A stretch of 57,739 nt of DNA from assembly GCA_900318085.1 (NCBI GenBank), contig ONJF01000010.1, forward strand, positions 1 to 57,739, written 5' to 3'. Position 1 is the first letter of the stretch, and each line of letters begins with the position of its first letter. Under the pieces are notes generated by a model. It was not told the DNA's origin. It was given only the letters and a program-made list of their open reading frames with translations, and made no database searches. Of the stretch, positions 1-8,078 are shown piece by piece. Source of the stretch: an uncultured Bacteroidales bacterium (GTDB lineage: Bacteria > Bacteroidota > Bacteroidia > Bacteroidales > F082). A program made the position numbers and the translations under genes.

Positions 1-48
1 CTACTATGTGACTCAATGTTTTCACGGCGGCAAAATTAATATTTTACC

Positions 49-2139
49 TCATTCCACTTCTATCTCATCCACAAAAATCCAAGCAGGATTGCCAAATCCA
101 CTATGGTCTTCAGGCAGGTCGTAGCCTGAAATCACAACCTCGACAAACTTTGCCGTGACAGGTTCAAAGTCCACTTCGTAGGCGAAGATGCCGTCTCTGT
201 CCTCCCAAGTGGAAATCGGGATGTCCTTCTGCGCCACCTCGCGGAAGGTCTCGCCGTCATCAGAGACCAGCACCTTGAATTGGCTCGGGTTGTAAATCCA
301 AGCACCTTTGTTCACCAAGGCATGGAAACGGACATGTTGCATCTCAGCAGGTTGTTCCAAATCGATAATGGCATCCAGAGGATAGCCGCAGAAGCCCAGC
401 CAACGTCCTGAGTTATAGGCTCCCCTACCCAAATTGCCGTCGTTGAGCAACGGTGCTCCTTCGTAGGTGTATTTCTCTGCAGGCTGCTGGCGCAGCGTGA
501 TGGGTTTGTGGGTGGCCAGATTGGCTTCCACCGTGTCGGCCCAGACCTGCGGGTTGAAAATGTGGTCAGCGTAGGTGTAATGATAGAGGTCGTAGAGTTG
601 CGCCATGTGACGGCAACGCTCCACAAAAGCGTCAAAGTCACGCTCCCGTGGATTGTTCCACTGTATTTCCGTCAAGGCCTCCATGCGCGGCAAGGCCATG
701 TACTGCACATGCCAGAAATGGGCGATGTATTCCGTCCAGATGTTGGCTTGCACGCCAATGATGTGCTTCTGCTGTTCGGGTGTCAGCTCCTCAGGCAGGG
801 GCTGGAACTCATACACACGCTCCACGGGCAGATAGCCACCGATGCACATAGGCTCGCTGGCGATGTCCTCGCTCTGGTAGTAGTCGAAATAAAGATGCGA
901 CGACGGTGCCATAATCACATCGTGACCTTTGCGTGCCGCCTCGATGCCGCCTTCAGTGCCACGCCAACTCATGATGATGGCGGTCTCTGAGACGTTGCCT
1001 TCCAGAATCTCGTCCCAGCCGATGACGCGTCTTCCACGGGCCTCCACCACCTTGGCCATGCGGTTCATCACGTAGCTTTGCAGGTAGTCTTCGGCGGAGA
1101 ACTTGTCGTCTTTCTTGATGCCCAATTCCTTGATTTTGGCTTGGCACTTGGGGCACTTTTCCCAACGCACCTTGGGACATTCATCGCCACCAATGTGGAT
1201 ATAGGGCGAAGGAAACACATCCATCACCTCGTTCAGCACATCCTCCACAAACAACATGGTCTCCTCGTTGCCTGCACAAAGCACGTCTTCCGACACGCCC
1301 CAGCGCTTCCACACCTCGTAGGGACCGCCCGTGCAGCCCAACTGCGGATAGCAAGCCAAAGCCGCCTGCATGTGACCCGGCAAATCGATTTCGGGGATAA
1401 TGTTGATGTGACGCTCGGCAGCATACTCGATGAGGTCGCGGAGTTCGTCTTGGGTATAGAAACCACCATGGCGGATGGTGTCGTAGAGGTTCCCGTTATG
1501 CCCGATGACCGTGCCGTTACGGTAGGCACCAATCTCAGTCAGTTCAGGGTATTTCTTGATTTCGATGCGCCAGCCTTGGTCGTCGCTGAGATGAAAGTGG
1601 AACTGGTTCATATTGTGCATGGCCAGCATGTCGATATAGACTTTCACCGAGTCCAAGGGGATAAAAGAGTTTAGAGTTGAGAGTTTAGAGTTGAGAGTCA
1701 GTTGAGAGTTTGAAGTTGAGAGTTGAGAGATGGGCAAGCTCTTGCGGAGGGTTTGGATGCCATAGAACACACCGGCAGCATCGGCGCCTTTGATGGTGAC
1801 TTGCTTAGTGGTAATGTTGATTTCGTAAGCCTCGGATTGGTCGAAATCCTCGGGAACCACTTTCAGCACAATGCCGTCGGGCTGGCTTTGGTATTCCTGC
1901 GTCTTCATCGCATAGCCCATGATATCGTTCACGTATTCGCTAAGGAACTGTGCCTCGCGTTGAAGTCCCGATTCGAAATAGACAATAGTCTTTGGGCCTA
2001 GTTCGAATGGCTTCTCTTCATTCAGTTGAACCTCTTTGGGCTGCGGGATAATGTCGTAATTGGCGACAGGGAGTTGCTCTTTTGTGCAAGCCGACAGTAA
2101 GAGTGTGGCGAGGCAAAGGAATAGGATAGACTTTTTCAT
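49..2139 (-). CDS. GH20 beta-N-acetylhexosaminidase lipoprotein with a repeat-replaced catalytic-domain start
   Basis: Hydrolyses terminal beta-linked GlcNAc/GalNAc from glycans if active. The 696-residue product starts with a lipoprotein signal (LLLSAC, Cys18), has an N-terminal GH20b-like domain (about 25-135), a TIM-barrel with HLSDDQGW (about 183-190) and the catalytic pair in HIGGDE (D319, E320), and a C-terminal F5/8-type galactose-binding-like domain (about 550-696). The start at 2139 is chosen because a TATTTTTG promoter at 2167-2174 lies inside a longer open frame and a signal peptide begins here. Residues about 137-158 (S, Q, L, T, N only) are translated from an intergenic-type repeat at 1667-1730. 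They stand where the family has its DxPRFxYRGxxLDxxRHF block, including the substrate-binding arginine. Activity is therefore doubtful: seen directly for the repeat, inferred for the loss of function. Confidence 0.88.
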   Translation of the reverse strand: MKKSILFLCLATLLLSACTKEQLPVANYDIIPQPKEVQLNEEKPFELGPKTIVYFESGLQREAQFLSEYVNDIMGYAMKTQEYQSQPDGIVLKVVPEDFDQSEAYEINITTKQVTIKGADAAGVFYGIQTLRKSLPISQLSTSNSQLTLNSKLSTLNSFIPLDSVKVYIDMLAMHNMNQFHFHLSDDQGWRIEIKKYPELTEIGAYRNGTVIGHNGNLYDTIRHGGFYTQDELRDLIEYAAERHINIIPEIDLPGHMQAALACYPQLGCTGGPYEVWKRWGVSEDVLCAGNEETMLFVEDVLNEVMDVFPSPYIHIGGDECPKVRWEKCPKCQAKIKELGIKKDDKFSAEDYLQSYVMNRMAKVVEARGRRVIGWDEILEGNVSETAIIMSWRGTEGGIEAARKGHDVIMAPSSHLYFDYYQSEDIASEPMCIGGYLPVERVYEFQPLPEELTPEQQKHIIGVQANIWTEYIAHFWHVQYMALPRMEALTEIQWNNPRERDFDAFVERCRHMAQLYDLYHYTYADHIFNPQVWADTVEANLATHKPITLRQQPAEKYTYEGAPLLNDGNLGRGAYNSGRWLGFCGYPLDAIIDLEQPAEMQHVRFHALVNKGAWIYNPSQFKVLVSDDGETFREVAQKDIPISTWEDRDGIFAYEVDFEPVTAKFVEVVISGYDLPEDHSGFGNPAWIFVDEIEVE
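1667..1730. repeat. AGAGTTGAGAGT-type repeat inside the GH20 gene
   Basis: Imperfect tandem copies of GAGAGTTTAGAGTT and GAGAGTTGAGAGT. The same repeat lies between genes at 9199-9258. Here it is read in frame on the minus strand as a Ser/Gln/Leu/Asn/Thr-only stretch. Confidence 0.9.
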
Positions 2140-2166
2140 GTAGGTTCTAGTGTTGATTTGAAAAAG

Positions 2167-2174
2167 CAAAAATA
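2167..2174 (-). promoter_or_regulatory. -7 promoter element of the GH20 gene
   Basis: TATTTTTG on the minus strand matches the Bacteroidetes TAnnTTTG element. It predicts transcription from about 2160, so the 2139 start is the first usable ATG. Confidence 0.6.
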
Positions 2175-2204
2175 AAAAAAGGACGGCTTTCACCGTCCTT
2201 TTTT
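2174..2204 (-). terminator. Intrinsic terminator after tsf
   Basis: GGACGG and CCGTCC (2181-2186 and 2193-2198) form a short stem with a 6-nt loop, flanked by A- and T-runs. On the minus strand it ends the rplM-rpsI-rpsB-tsf transcript. Confidence 0.8.
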
Positions 2205-2226
2205 GTTGATTTTGTGAAAATCAGGC

Positions 2227-3219
2227 TTATTCGCCCAACTTGATACGCACAAAGTTCACCACAGTGGCTTCCTTGTCGGCAGCCTGGATGTATTCGGCGA
2301 CGGTCTTCGGGTCGGCGACCAGAGAGACTTGGTTGAGCAGGCAGCTCTCCTTGAAGAACTTGTTCAGACGGCCTTTGGCGATGTTCTGAATCATGCCTTC
2401 GTTGAGGTTCACCGTACCGGGGACGGTAGCCTTGATCTCACGAGCCTGAGCACCTTGCTCGGCGGTGATGTAACCCTTGGTGATGTTGGAGTCGATGTGA
2501 TCATCGCTGTCGACATGGTTGGGGTTGATGCCAGCCTTGCGGAGGGCTTTCTCGACTTCCTTGCCGATGAGCTCTTCCTTGGTCTTGTCGACGGCAACGG
2601 CGAACTCGCGGTCCTTCACCTCTTGCGGGATGGAGGCTTCGCTCACCGACAGCGGGTTCATGGCGGCGACGTGCATGCACACCTCGTGGCTCACTTCTTC
2701 AACACCGGCGAAATTCTTGTTCATTTCGACGATGGTGGCGAGGCGGTTGCCAGGGTGGTTGTAGTTGGCCACATATTCACCTTCAAGGACTTTGAAGGCA
2801 CCGAGTTCGGTCTTCTCACCGGTGACGGCGCTCTGGTTGGCGACGAGGGCTTCAACGGTCTGACCGTCGAGCGTCATGGCCTTCAGGGCTTCGATGTCCT
2901 TCACGCGGTTGGCAACGGCCATGTCAAGCACATCCTTCGTGAACTTCACGAAGTCGGCGTTGTTGGCCACGAAGTCGGTCTCGCAGTTCACCATGATGAT
3001 GGCGGCGTACTTGTGGTCTTCGGTAGCCTTCGACAGCACGCAGCCTTCGCTGGCGTTACGGTCGGCGCGCTTGGCAGCCTTGGCCATACCCTTCTTGCGA
3101 AGGATGTCGATAGCGGCCTGGATGTCGCCATCGGTCTCGACGAGGGCCTTCTTGCAGTCCATCATGCCGGCGCCCGTCATTTGTCTCAGTTCATTGACTT
3201 GAGAAGCGGTAATATTCAT
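2227..3219 (-). CDS. tsf: Translation elongation factor EF-Ts
   Basis: Guanine-nucleotide exchange factor for EF-Tu in the cytoplasm. The 330-residue protein opens with the UBA-like domain (QVNELRQMTGAGMMDCKKAL) and continues into the TDF-containing exchange region (CETDFVANN, about 79-87). The length suits Bacteroidales EF-Ts, which are longer than the roughly 283-residue E. coli protein. It is the last gene of the rplM-rpsI-rpsB-tsf operon, 178 bp after rpsB. That gap is filled by a palindromic element rather than a visible promoter. The start is the only ATG that gives the family N-terminus. Confidence 0.97.
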   Translation of the reverse strand: MNITASQVNELRQMTGAGMMDCKKALVETDGDIQAAIDILRKKGMAKAAKRADRNASEGCVLSKATEDHKYAAIIMVNCETDFVANNADFVKFTKDVLDMAVANRVKDIEALKAMTLDGQTVEALVANQSAVTGEKTELGAFKVLEGEYVANYNHPGNRLATIVEMNKNFAGVEEVSHEVCMHVAAMNPLSVSEASIPQEVKDREFAVAVDKTKEELIGKEVEKALRKAGINPNHVDSDDHIDSNITKGYITAEQGAQAREIKATVPGTVNLNEGMIQNIAKGRLNKFFKESCLLNQVSLVADPKTVAEYIQAADKEATVVNFVRIKLGE

Positions 3220-3259
3220 TGTTGTGTGTTGTTTTTAAGGTGATTATAATATAATAACT

Positions 3260-3393
3260 CTGGCTACTGGCTGCTGGCTATTGGCAGTCCCTCAGTGTTC
3301 AGGAGATTGCGGTTCCCTCATTCCGCGAATGCGGAACCGCAATGAGGCTTTAAGGGAGGATCTGCCAGAAGCCAAAGGCCAGAAGCCAGAAGC
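3260..3393. repeat. Nested palindromic element between rpsB and tsf
   Basis: Outer arms: CTGGCTACTGGCTGCTGGC (from 3260) against AGCCAAAGGCCAGAAGCCAG (to about 3390). Inner arms: ATTGCGGTTCC (3306-3316) against GGAACCGCAAT (3333-3343), perfect over 11 bp. The loop itself contains CATTC/GAATG. It would fold as a long hairpin in the ribosomal operon mRNA. Confidence 0.8.
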
Positions 3394-3397
3394 AAAT

Positions 3398-4222
3398 TTA
3401 GTTCTTAGCGACGGGGCGACGAGGACGACGGTTGTTGCGCGGACGGCGTTCGTCCTTGTTTTCCTCTTCCTCGCTGCTGTCTCTCATCTCTTCAACTTCT
3501 TCCTCTTCCTCTTCTTGGACGAGGTCCTTGTTGTTCTTGCGCTCGGTGATGCCTTCCTCGATGGCGTCGACCATCTTGCCGACGATGAGGGCGATGCTCT
3601 TCGAAGCGTCGTCATTGGCCGGGATGGGGAAGTCGATGAGGTTGGGGTTGGTGTTGGTGTCGACGATAGCGAAGGTCGGGATGTTGAGCTTGCGGGCTTC
3701 AGCAACGGCGATGTGTTCCTTCATGATGTCGACGACGAACAAGGCCGAAGGCAGACGGCTCAGGTCGGCGATGGAACCGAGGTTCTTCTCGAGTTTCTCG
3801 CGCTCACGCTCGATCTGCAGCTTCTCACGCTTGGAGAGGCTCTTGTAGGCATCGCTGCTCATCATCTTGTCGATGCTCGTCATCTTCTTGACGGCCTTGC
3901 GGATGGTGGCGAAGTTGGTGAGCATACCGCCGGGCCAACGTTCAGTCACGTAAGGCATGTTGACTTTCTGGGCGAGTTCGGCGACGACGTCCTTGGCCTG
4001 TTTCTTGGTGGCCACAAAGAGGATGCGCTTGCCCGATTTGGCCAGTTGGCAGAGGGCGTTGGCAGCCTCGTCCATCTTGGCTTGTGTCTTATAAAGGTCT
4101 ATGATGTGAATGCCATTGCGCTCCATGAAAATATAGGGAGCCATGTTCGGATTCCATTTTCTCTTCAGATGTCCGAAATGACAACCGGCATCCAGTAATT
4201 CTTCAAATGTTACTTGTGTCAT
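3398..4222 (-). CDS. rpsB: 30S ribosomal protein S2
   Basis: Small-subunit protein near the mRNA exit side of the ribosome. The 274-residue product carries the S2 signatures TFEELLDAGCHFGHLKRKWN at the start, GKRILFVATKKQA (about 63-75) and AIVDTNTNPNLIDFPIPAND (about 185-204). After about residue 227 it has a tail not in E. coli S2: first a Glu-rich run, then an Arg/Pro/Asn-rich end. Such low-complexity tails are common in Bacteroidetes S2. It lies 109 bp after rpsI and 178 bp before tsf, consistent with one operon. Confidence 0.97.
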   Translation of the reverse strand: MTQVTFEELLDAGCHFGHLKRKWNPNMAPYIFMERNGIHIIDLYKTQAKMDEAANALCQLAKSGKRILFVATKKQAKDVVAELAQKVNMPYVTERWPGGMLTNFATIRKAVKKMTSIDKMMSSDAYKSLSKREKLQIEREREKLEKNLGSIADLSRLPSALFVVDIMKEHIAVAEARKLNIPTFAIVDTNTNPNLIDFPIPANDDASKSIALIVGKMVDAIEEGITERKNNKDLVQEEEEEEVEEMRDSSEEEENKDERRPRNNRRPRRPVAKN

Positions 4223-4331
4223 GAGTTTTCTTTTTAATGTTTACATTCGCTAAATACAATCGCCGAGTAGTCTTAACAATAAGAATCTCAGCAATTTGGA
4301 TACTAAACAAAATCGCTTTGCTTCTGAGGGC

Positions 4332-4718
4332 TTAACGTTTGCTGAATTGGAACTTCTTACGGGCACCGGGCTGACCGGGTTTCTTACGCTCGACCATACG
4401 CGGGTCGCGGCGCATCAAACCTTTAGCCTTCAGGGTGGGACGATACTCGGGGTTGATCTCGCAGAGAGCGCGGCTGATGGCGAGACGCAAAGCCTCGGCC
4501 TGGCCGTTGATGCCACCACCGTCGAGGTTGACCTTGATGTCGTATTGGCCGAGGGTCTCGGTCAGCATCATAGGCTGTTCAACCACATAGTGGAGGATGC
4601 TCGTCGGGAAGTACTCCTTGTAGTCGCGCTTGTTCACCGTAATGTTACCACTGCCGGCCTTCATATAGATACGGGCAACGGCGGTCTTTCTTCTACCTAA
4701 AGCGTTGATAACTTCCAT
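4332..4718 (-). CDS. rpsI: 30S ribosomal protein S9
   Basis: Small-subunit protein whose C-terminal Lys/Arg tail reaches the P-site tRNA. The 128-residue product has the family start INALGRRKTAVARIY, the GGGINGQAEALRLAISRAL core and the end KKFQFSKR. It starts 2 bp after the rplM stop, the usual L13-S9 pair, so the two are surely cotranscribed. Confidence 0.98.
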   Translation of the reverse strand: MEVINALGRRKTAVARIYMKAGSGNITVNKRDYKEYFPTSILHYVVEQPMMLTETLGQYDIKVNLDGGGINGQAEALRLAISRALCEINPEYRPTLKAKGLMRRDPRMVERKKPGQPGARKKFQFSKR

Positions 4719-4720
4719 GA

Positions 4721-5188
4721 TTACTTGTTGTATTGCTTATGAGTGTTGATTTTAAGTTCTTGGGGCTGTTGTGCCTCGTGCTTGTGCTCAGGTCCCTCGT
4801 AAACGAAGAGGTTCTTGAAGATGGCATCACCAAGACGGTTCTTCGGGAGCATGCCGCGCACGGCGTGTTCGATGACGAACGTGGGCTTGCGCTTCATTTG
4901 ATCCGCAACGGTCCTGATACGCTGGCCACCCGGGTAGCCCGTGTAGCGCATGTAGTACTTCTGGGTCATTTTGTTTCCTGTCAGCACGACTTTCTCTGCA
5001 TTGATGATGATGACATTATCACCACAATCACTGTGGGGAGTAAAGCATGCCTTCCTTTTGCCACGCAGAATCATGGCAACCTCGCTTGCCAAACGGCCGA
5101 GGATTTGTCCTTCAGCGTCCACCACATACCACTTCTTGTTGGCATTCTCTTTGTTGACGCTTACTGTCTTGTAACTTAAGTAGTTCAT
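4721..5188 (-). CDS. rplM: 50S ribosomal protein L13
   Basis: Early-assembly large-subunit protein. The 155-residue product shows WYVVDAEGQILGRLAS, ILRGK, GDNVIIINAEK and the signature RMLPKNRLG-like AVRGMLPKNRLGD. It is the first gene of the rplM-rpsI-rpsB-tsf operon, with a TACTTTTG promoter at 5244-5251. The roughly 48-nt leader holds a small CCCTA/TAGGG hairpin (5228-5240), which could be a ribosomal-protein leader, although no specific motif is recognised. Confidence 0.98.
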   Translation of the reverse strand: MNYLSYKTVSVNKENANKKWYVVDAEGQILGRLASEVAMILRGKRKACFTPHSDCGDNVIIINAEKVVLTGNKMTQKYYMRYTGYPGGQRIRTVADQMKRKPTFVIEHAVRGMLPKNRLGDAIFKNLFVYEGPEHKHEAQQPQELKINTHKQYNK

Positions 5189-5243
5189 TTTGTGTTTAAT
5201 ATGTTATCCAATTCTATAAGACACTACCCTATTTTAGGGCGTG

Positions 5244-5251
5244 CAAAAGTA
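5244..5251 (-). promoter_or_regulatory. -7 promoter element of the rplM operon
   Basis: TACTTTTG on the minus strand about 56 nt upstream of rplM. A second identical TACTTTTG lies at 5355-5362 and may give a longer transcript with a roughly 160-nt leader. Confidence 0.6.
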
Positions 5252-5416
5252 CAACTTTCTTCTTTACGCTCCAACTTTTTTTAATTCATGTTCGCCCATA
5301 AATCAATGCGTTAGCGCGTTCAGAAGACAGACTTTGGATGATTGAACGAGGCGGCAAAAGTACTACTTTTTTATTTACCGACAACACATTAATTGATTTT
5401 TTTGACTGTGAGTCGT

Positions 5417-5549
5417 GGAGATTCCCTGCGGGAATGGAGAAACTGTCGTCTGGAAATCGCGGCGGCGGATGGTGTCTACGTACAGTCAGCATTACCTGCC
5501 GCCGCATTATTAATACGACTCACCTATTCCATTCCCTGAGGGAATCTCC
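5417..5549. repeat. Nested palindromic element, copy A
   Basis: Terminal perfect inverted repeat GGAGATTCCC (5417-5426) and GGGAATCTCC (5540-5549). Each end contains its own small hairpin (TTCCCTGCGGGAA; TTCCCTGAGGGAA). Inner arms are GCGGCGGCGG (5459-5468) and CTGCCGCCGC (5496-5505). Same plan and spacing as copy B at 26159-26297. It fills most of the 408-bp divergent gap between rplM and the gldA-like gene, which holds no protein gene. Confidence 0.85.
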
Positions 5550-5569
5550 TCCCCATTCAATTTTTTTCC

Positions 5570-5577
5570 TAATTTTG
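5570..5577 (+). promoter_or_regulatory. -7 promoter element of the gldA-like gene
   Basis: TAATTTTG, 19 nt before the ATG, just outside palindromic copy A. It predicts a leader of roughly 14 nt. Confidence 0.6.
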
Positions 5578-5596
5578 CAGCCAAAATCTAAAGCAA

Positions 5597-6505
5597 ATGT
5601 CCATCCAAATCAACCATATCACCAAGCGTTACGGCGAACAACTCGCCCTCAACGACGTGACACTCACTATTAATAAAGGTATCGTCGGACTGCTCGGCCC
5701 CAACGGTGCGGGCAAGTCGACGCTGATGAAAATCATCACCTGTTTCATCCCGCCCACCTCGGGCACGGTGAGCGTCGAAGGACACGACGTCATCGACGAT
5801 CCGATGGCCGTCAAGCGCATCGTGGGCTACCTGCCGGAACATAATCCGCTCTATCTCGACATGTATGTCCGCGAATACCTTGAATTCGTCGCCGGCGTCC
5901 ACCAACTGAAAGGCGAAGCAGCCCACAAGCGCATTAATGAGATGATTGATGAAACGGGACTGGGTCTTGAGGCACACAAGAAAATCGGGGCTTTGTCGAA
6001 GGGCTACCGCCAGCGCGTTGGCCTCGCCCAAGCCATGATGCACGACCCACAAGTGCTCATCCTCGACGAGCCCACCTCAGGCCTCGACCCCAACCAACTT
6101 ATCGACATTCGCAACCTCATCTCTAGCCTCGGCAAGGAAAAGACCGTGCTGCTCTCCACCCACATCATGCAGGAGGTGGAAGCCATCTGCGAACGCGCCA
6201 TTATTATTAATAAAGGTGTGGTAGTGGCCGACGACAAGATCGAGAACCTGAAACAGGACAACGCCACAAGTAATGTGGTCATCGTCGAGTTCGAGAGTGA
6301 AGTGAGCGAAGAACTGCTCCGAAGCATCCCGCAAGTAGGTCGCGTGCAACATGTGAAGGACAATCACTGGATCCTCGAACCCCAAGACGACACCGACATC
6401 CGCGCCAACCTAATGAAGTGGTCGGTGGACCGTGACCTTATCATCAAGACCTTGCAGAAAGAGGATTTAAGCATTGAGGAAGCTTTCCAAAAACTGACAA
6501 AATAA
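5597..6505 (+). CDS. gldA: GldA-like ABC transporter ATP-binding protein
   Basis: Cytoplasmic ATPase of an ABC-2-type exporter. The 302-residue protein has Walker A GPNGAGKST (about 34-42), Q-loop region YLPEHNPLY, ABC signature LSKGYRQRVGLAQAM (about 136-150), Walker B LILDEPTSGLDP (about 156-167) and the H-loop STHIMQEVE. The C-terminal 80 residues follow the GldA pattern rather than short exporters. GldA is known as part of the gliding/T9SS-associated gene set of Bacteroidetes, but many non-gliding Bacteroidales keep this homologue. No partner permease (GldF/GldG) follows; metK does. It could equally be a general ABC-2 ATPase. Confidence 0.8.
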   Translation: MSIQINHITKRYGEQLALNDVTLTINKGIVGLLGPNGAGKSTLMKIITCFIPPTSGTVSVEGHDVIDDPMAVKRIVGYLPEHNPLYLDMYVREYLEFVAGVHQLKGEAAHKRINEMIDETGLGLEAHKKIGALSKGYRQRVGLAQAMMHDPQVLILDEPTSGLDPNQLIDIRNLISSLGKEKTVLLSTHIMQEVEAICERAIIINKGVVVADDKIENLKQDNATSNVVIVEFESEVSEELLRSIPQVGRVQHVKDNHWILEPQDDTDIRANLMKWSVDRDLIIKTLQKEDLSIEEAFQKLTK

Positions 6506-6570
6506 TGCTGAATGTGGAATGCTAAATGCGGAATGCAAAAATAATTCAGCATTCAGCATTCAGCATTCAT
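6504..6570. repeat. GAATG heptad repeat forming a hairpin
   Basis: ATGCTGAATGTGGAATGC on the left and ATTCAGCATTCAGCATTCAT on the right form an inverted repeat directly after the gldA-like stop. It may act as a transcript end. Relatives are at 9260-9299, 11212-11282, 16165-16213 and 48222-48255. Confidence 0.85.
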
Positions 6571-6580
6571 AATTTATTCG

Positions 6581-6588
6581 TACTTTTG
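6581..6588 (+). promoter_or_regulatory. -7 promoter element of metK
   Basis: TACTTTTG, placing transcription start near 6594-6597, immediately before the riboswitch-like leader. Confidence 0.65.
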
Positions 6589-6597
6589 CACCCGCAA

Positions 6598-6650
6598 ACG
6601 TGGAAAGATTTGATTTGATTGCAACCACAAGAAAAAATGCTAAACCAATG
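6598..6650 (+). promoter_or_regulatory. Candidate SAM-II-type riboswitch in the metK leader
   Basis: The metK leader is about 125 nt long. Its first 50 nt carry, in order, CGTGG (5' side of stem P1, 6599-6603), a GATTTGATTTGATTGCA loop, CCAC (3' side of P1, 6625-6628), an A-rich linker and GCTAAA (6639-6644). This order (short stem, GAUUU, UUGCA, stem, A-rich, GCUAAA) is that of the SAM-II class, which binds S-adenosylmethionine in a pseudoknot and lowers expression of methionine/SAM genes. metK makes SAM, so feedback control fits. P1 is only 4-5 bp and no covariance model was run. Confidence 0.62.
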
Positions 6651-6721
6651 CTTTTTCCTTCCCTTTCAGTCAACTACTTCCCACACAAATTTCTTATTAA
6701 CTAACTAATAAACAATTTGTT

Positions 6722-7993
6722 ATGGGTTACTATTTCACTTCAGAATCCGTCTCCGAGGGTCATCCCGACAAGGTATGCGACCAAATTTCGGATGCCGTAT
6801 TGGACGAGATTCTTCGCTATGACCCCACCTCAAAGGTGGCCTGCGAAACCTTAGTTACAACCGGCCTGGTTGTCGTGGCCGGAGAAATCCGCACCAACGC
6901 TTACGTTGAAATCCAAGACGTGGCACGCCGTGTCATCGACCGCATCGGTTACAACAAGTCGGAATACCAATTCGACGCACAGTCGTGTGGTGTGTTGTCC
7001 GCTCTCCACGGACAGTCGAACGACATCTTCCAAGGTGTCAAGCGCGAAGCCGACGAGAACCAAGGCGCCGGCGACCAAGGCATGATGTTCGGCTTCGCAT
7101 GCAAGGAGACCGAGAACTACATGCCACTCACCATCGACCTCGCTCACATGCTCTTGCAAGAACTGGCCAAGATCCGTCGCGAAGGCAAGAAAATGACTTA
7201 CCTCCGTCCCGACGCCAAGTCGCAGGTGACAGTAGAATACGGCGAAGGTTGGAAGCCTTTGCGCATCGACACCATCGTCATCAGCACACAGCATGACGAG
7301 TTTGCCGACGACGCAACCATGCAGAAGAAGATCGAAGCCGACGTGCGCGACATCCTTATCCCAAGGGTGAAAAAGCAACTGCCTGCCCGCGTGAAGAAAC
7401 TCTTCGGCGACGACATGAAACTCTACGTGAACCCGACGGGCAAGTTCGTCATTGGCGGACCTCACGGTGACACAGGCGTGACGGGTCGTAAGATCATCGT
7501 CGACACCTATGGTGGTCGCGGTGCCCACGGTGGCGGTGCCTTCTCGGGCAAGGACAGCTCGAAGGTGGACCGCTCGGCTGCGTATGCCGCACGCCACATC
7601 GCCAAGAACCTCGTGGCAGCAGGAGTCTGCGACCAAGCCTTGGTACAGATTGCCTACGCCATCGGCAAGGCCGAACCTGTTGGCTTCTACATCAACACCG
7701 AAGGCACCTCACACGTCAAGATGAACGACGCTGAGATTGCCTTGAAGGTAAAGGAATTGGTTGACTTAAGACCATATTTCATCGTGAAGCGCTTCGGCCT
7801 CACCAACCCCATCTTCGAGGAGACGGCTTCCTACGGCCACTTCGGTCGCAAGCCCGAAAACAAGCCTGTCGAGGTCTACTACGAAGACAAGGACACCTAC
7901 GTCAAAGACGGCAAGATCTACAAAGACGTGGAGTTCTTCGGCTGGGAGAAACTCGACCTTGTAGAAAAAATCAAGAAAGCTTTCGGCTGCTAA
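6722..7993 (+). CDS. metK: S-adenosylmethionine synthase
   Basis: Makes SAM from methionine and ATP in the cytosol. The 423-residue protein has all family signatures: [18 protein letters not shown] (about 10-27), [10 protein letters not shown] (about 116-125), the [12 protein letters not shown] stretch (about 248-259) and the P-loop-like [19 protein letters not shown] (about 271-289). It is longer than E. coli MetK (384) but usual for Bacteroidales. It is expressed from the TACTTTTG promoter through the candidate SAM-II leader and is followed by a strong terminator. Confidence 0.98.
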   Translation: MGYYFTSESVSEGHPDKVCDQISDAVLDEILRYDPTSKVACETLVTTGLVVVAGEIRTNAYVEIQDVARRVIDRIGYNKSEYQFDAQSCGVLSALHGQSNDIFQGVKREADENQGAGDQGMMFGFACKETENYMPLTIDLAHMLLQELAKIRREGKKMTYLRPDAKSQVTVEYGEGWKPLRIDTIVISTQHDEFADDATMQKKIEADVRDILIPRVKKQLPARVKKLFGDDMKLYVNPTGKFVIGGPHGDTGVTGRKIIVDTYGGRGAHGGGAFSGKDSSKVDRSAAYAARHIAKNLVAAGVCDQALVQIAYAIGKAEPVGFYINTEGTSHVKMNDAEIALKVKELVDLRPYFIVKRFGLTNPIFEETASYGHFGRKPENKPVEVYYEDKDTYVKDGKIYKDVEFFGWEKLDLVEKIKKAFGC

Positions 7994-8010
7994 AACAACC
8001 ACCTCTTGAA

Positions 8011-8054
8011 AACGAAAAAAAAACCTGCAAGGATTTGCAGGTTTTTTCGTTTTA
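8011..8054 (+). terminator. Intrinsic terminator after metK, bidirectional
   Basis: CCTGCAA (8024-8030), loop GGAT, TTGCAGG (8035-8041), flanked by nine A and six T. It also suits the minus-strand lipoprotein gene ending at 8079. Confidence 0.9.
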
Positions 8055-8078
8055 TATTCTCATCCAAGAAAATGCTTT

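Noticed and set aside
1078-1674. Long plus-strand frame opposite the GH20 gene, and similar frames opposite tsf, rpsB, metK, tig and the FAD oxidoreductase
   Set aside because: Shadow frames of strongly biased genes; no family features, and the opposite strand encodes clear conserved proteins.
5189-5243. Specific ribosomal-protein L13 leader motif
   Set aside because: Only a 5-bp hairpin is visible in a short leader; no known leader class could be matched by eye, so it is only mentioned under rplM.
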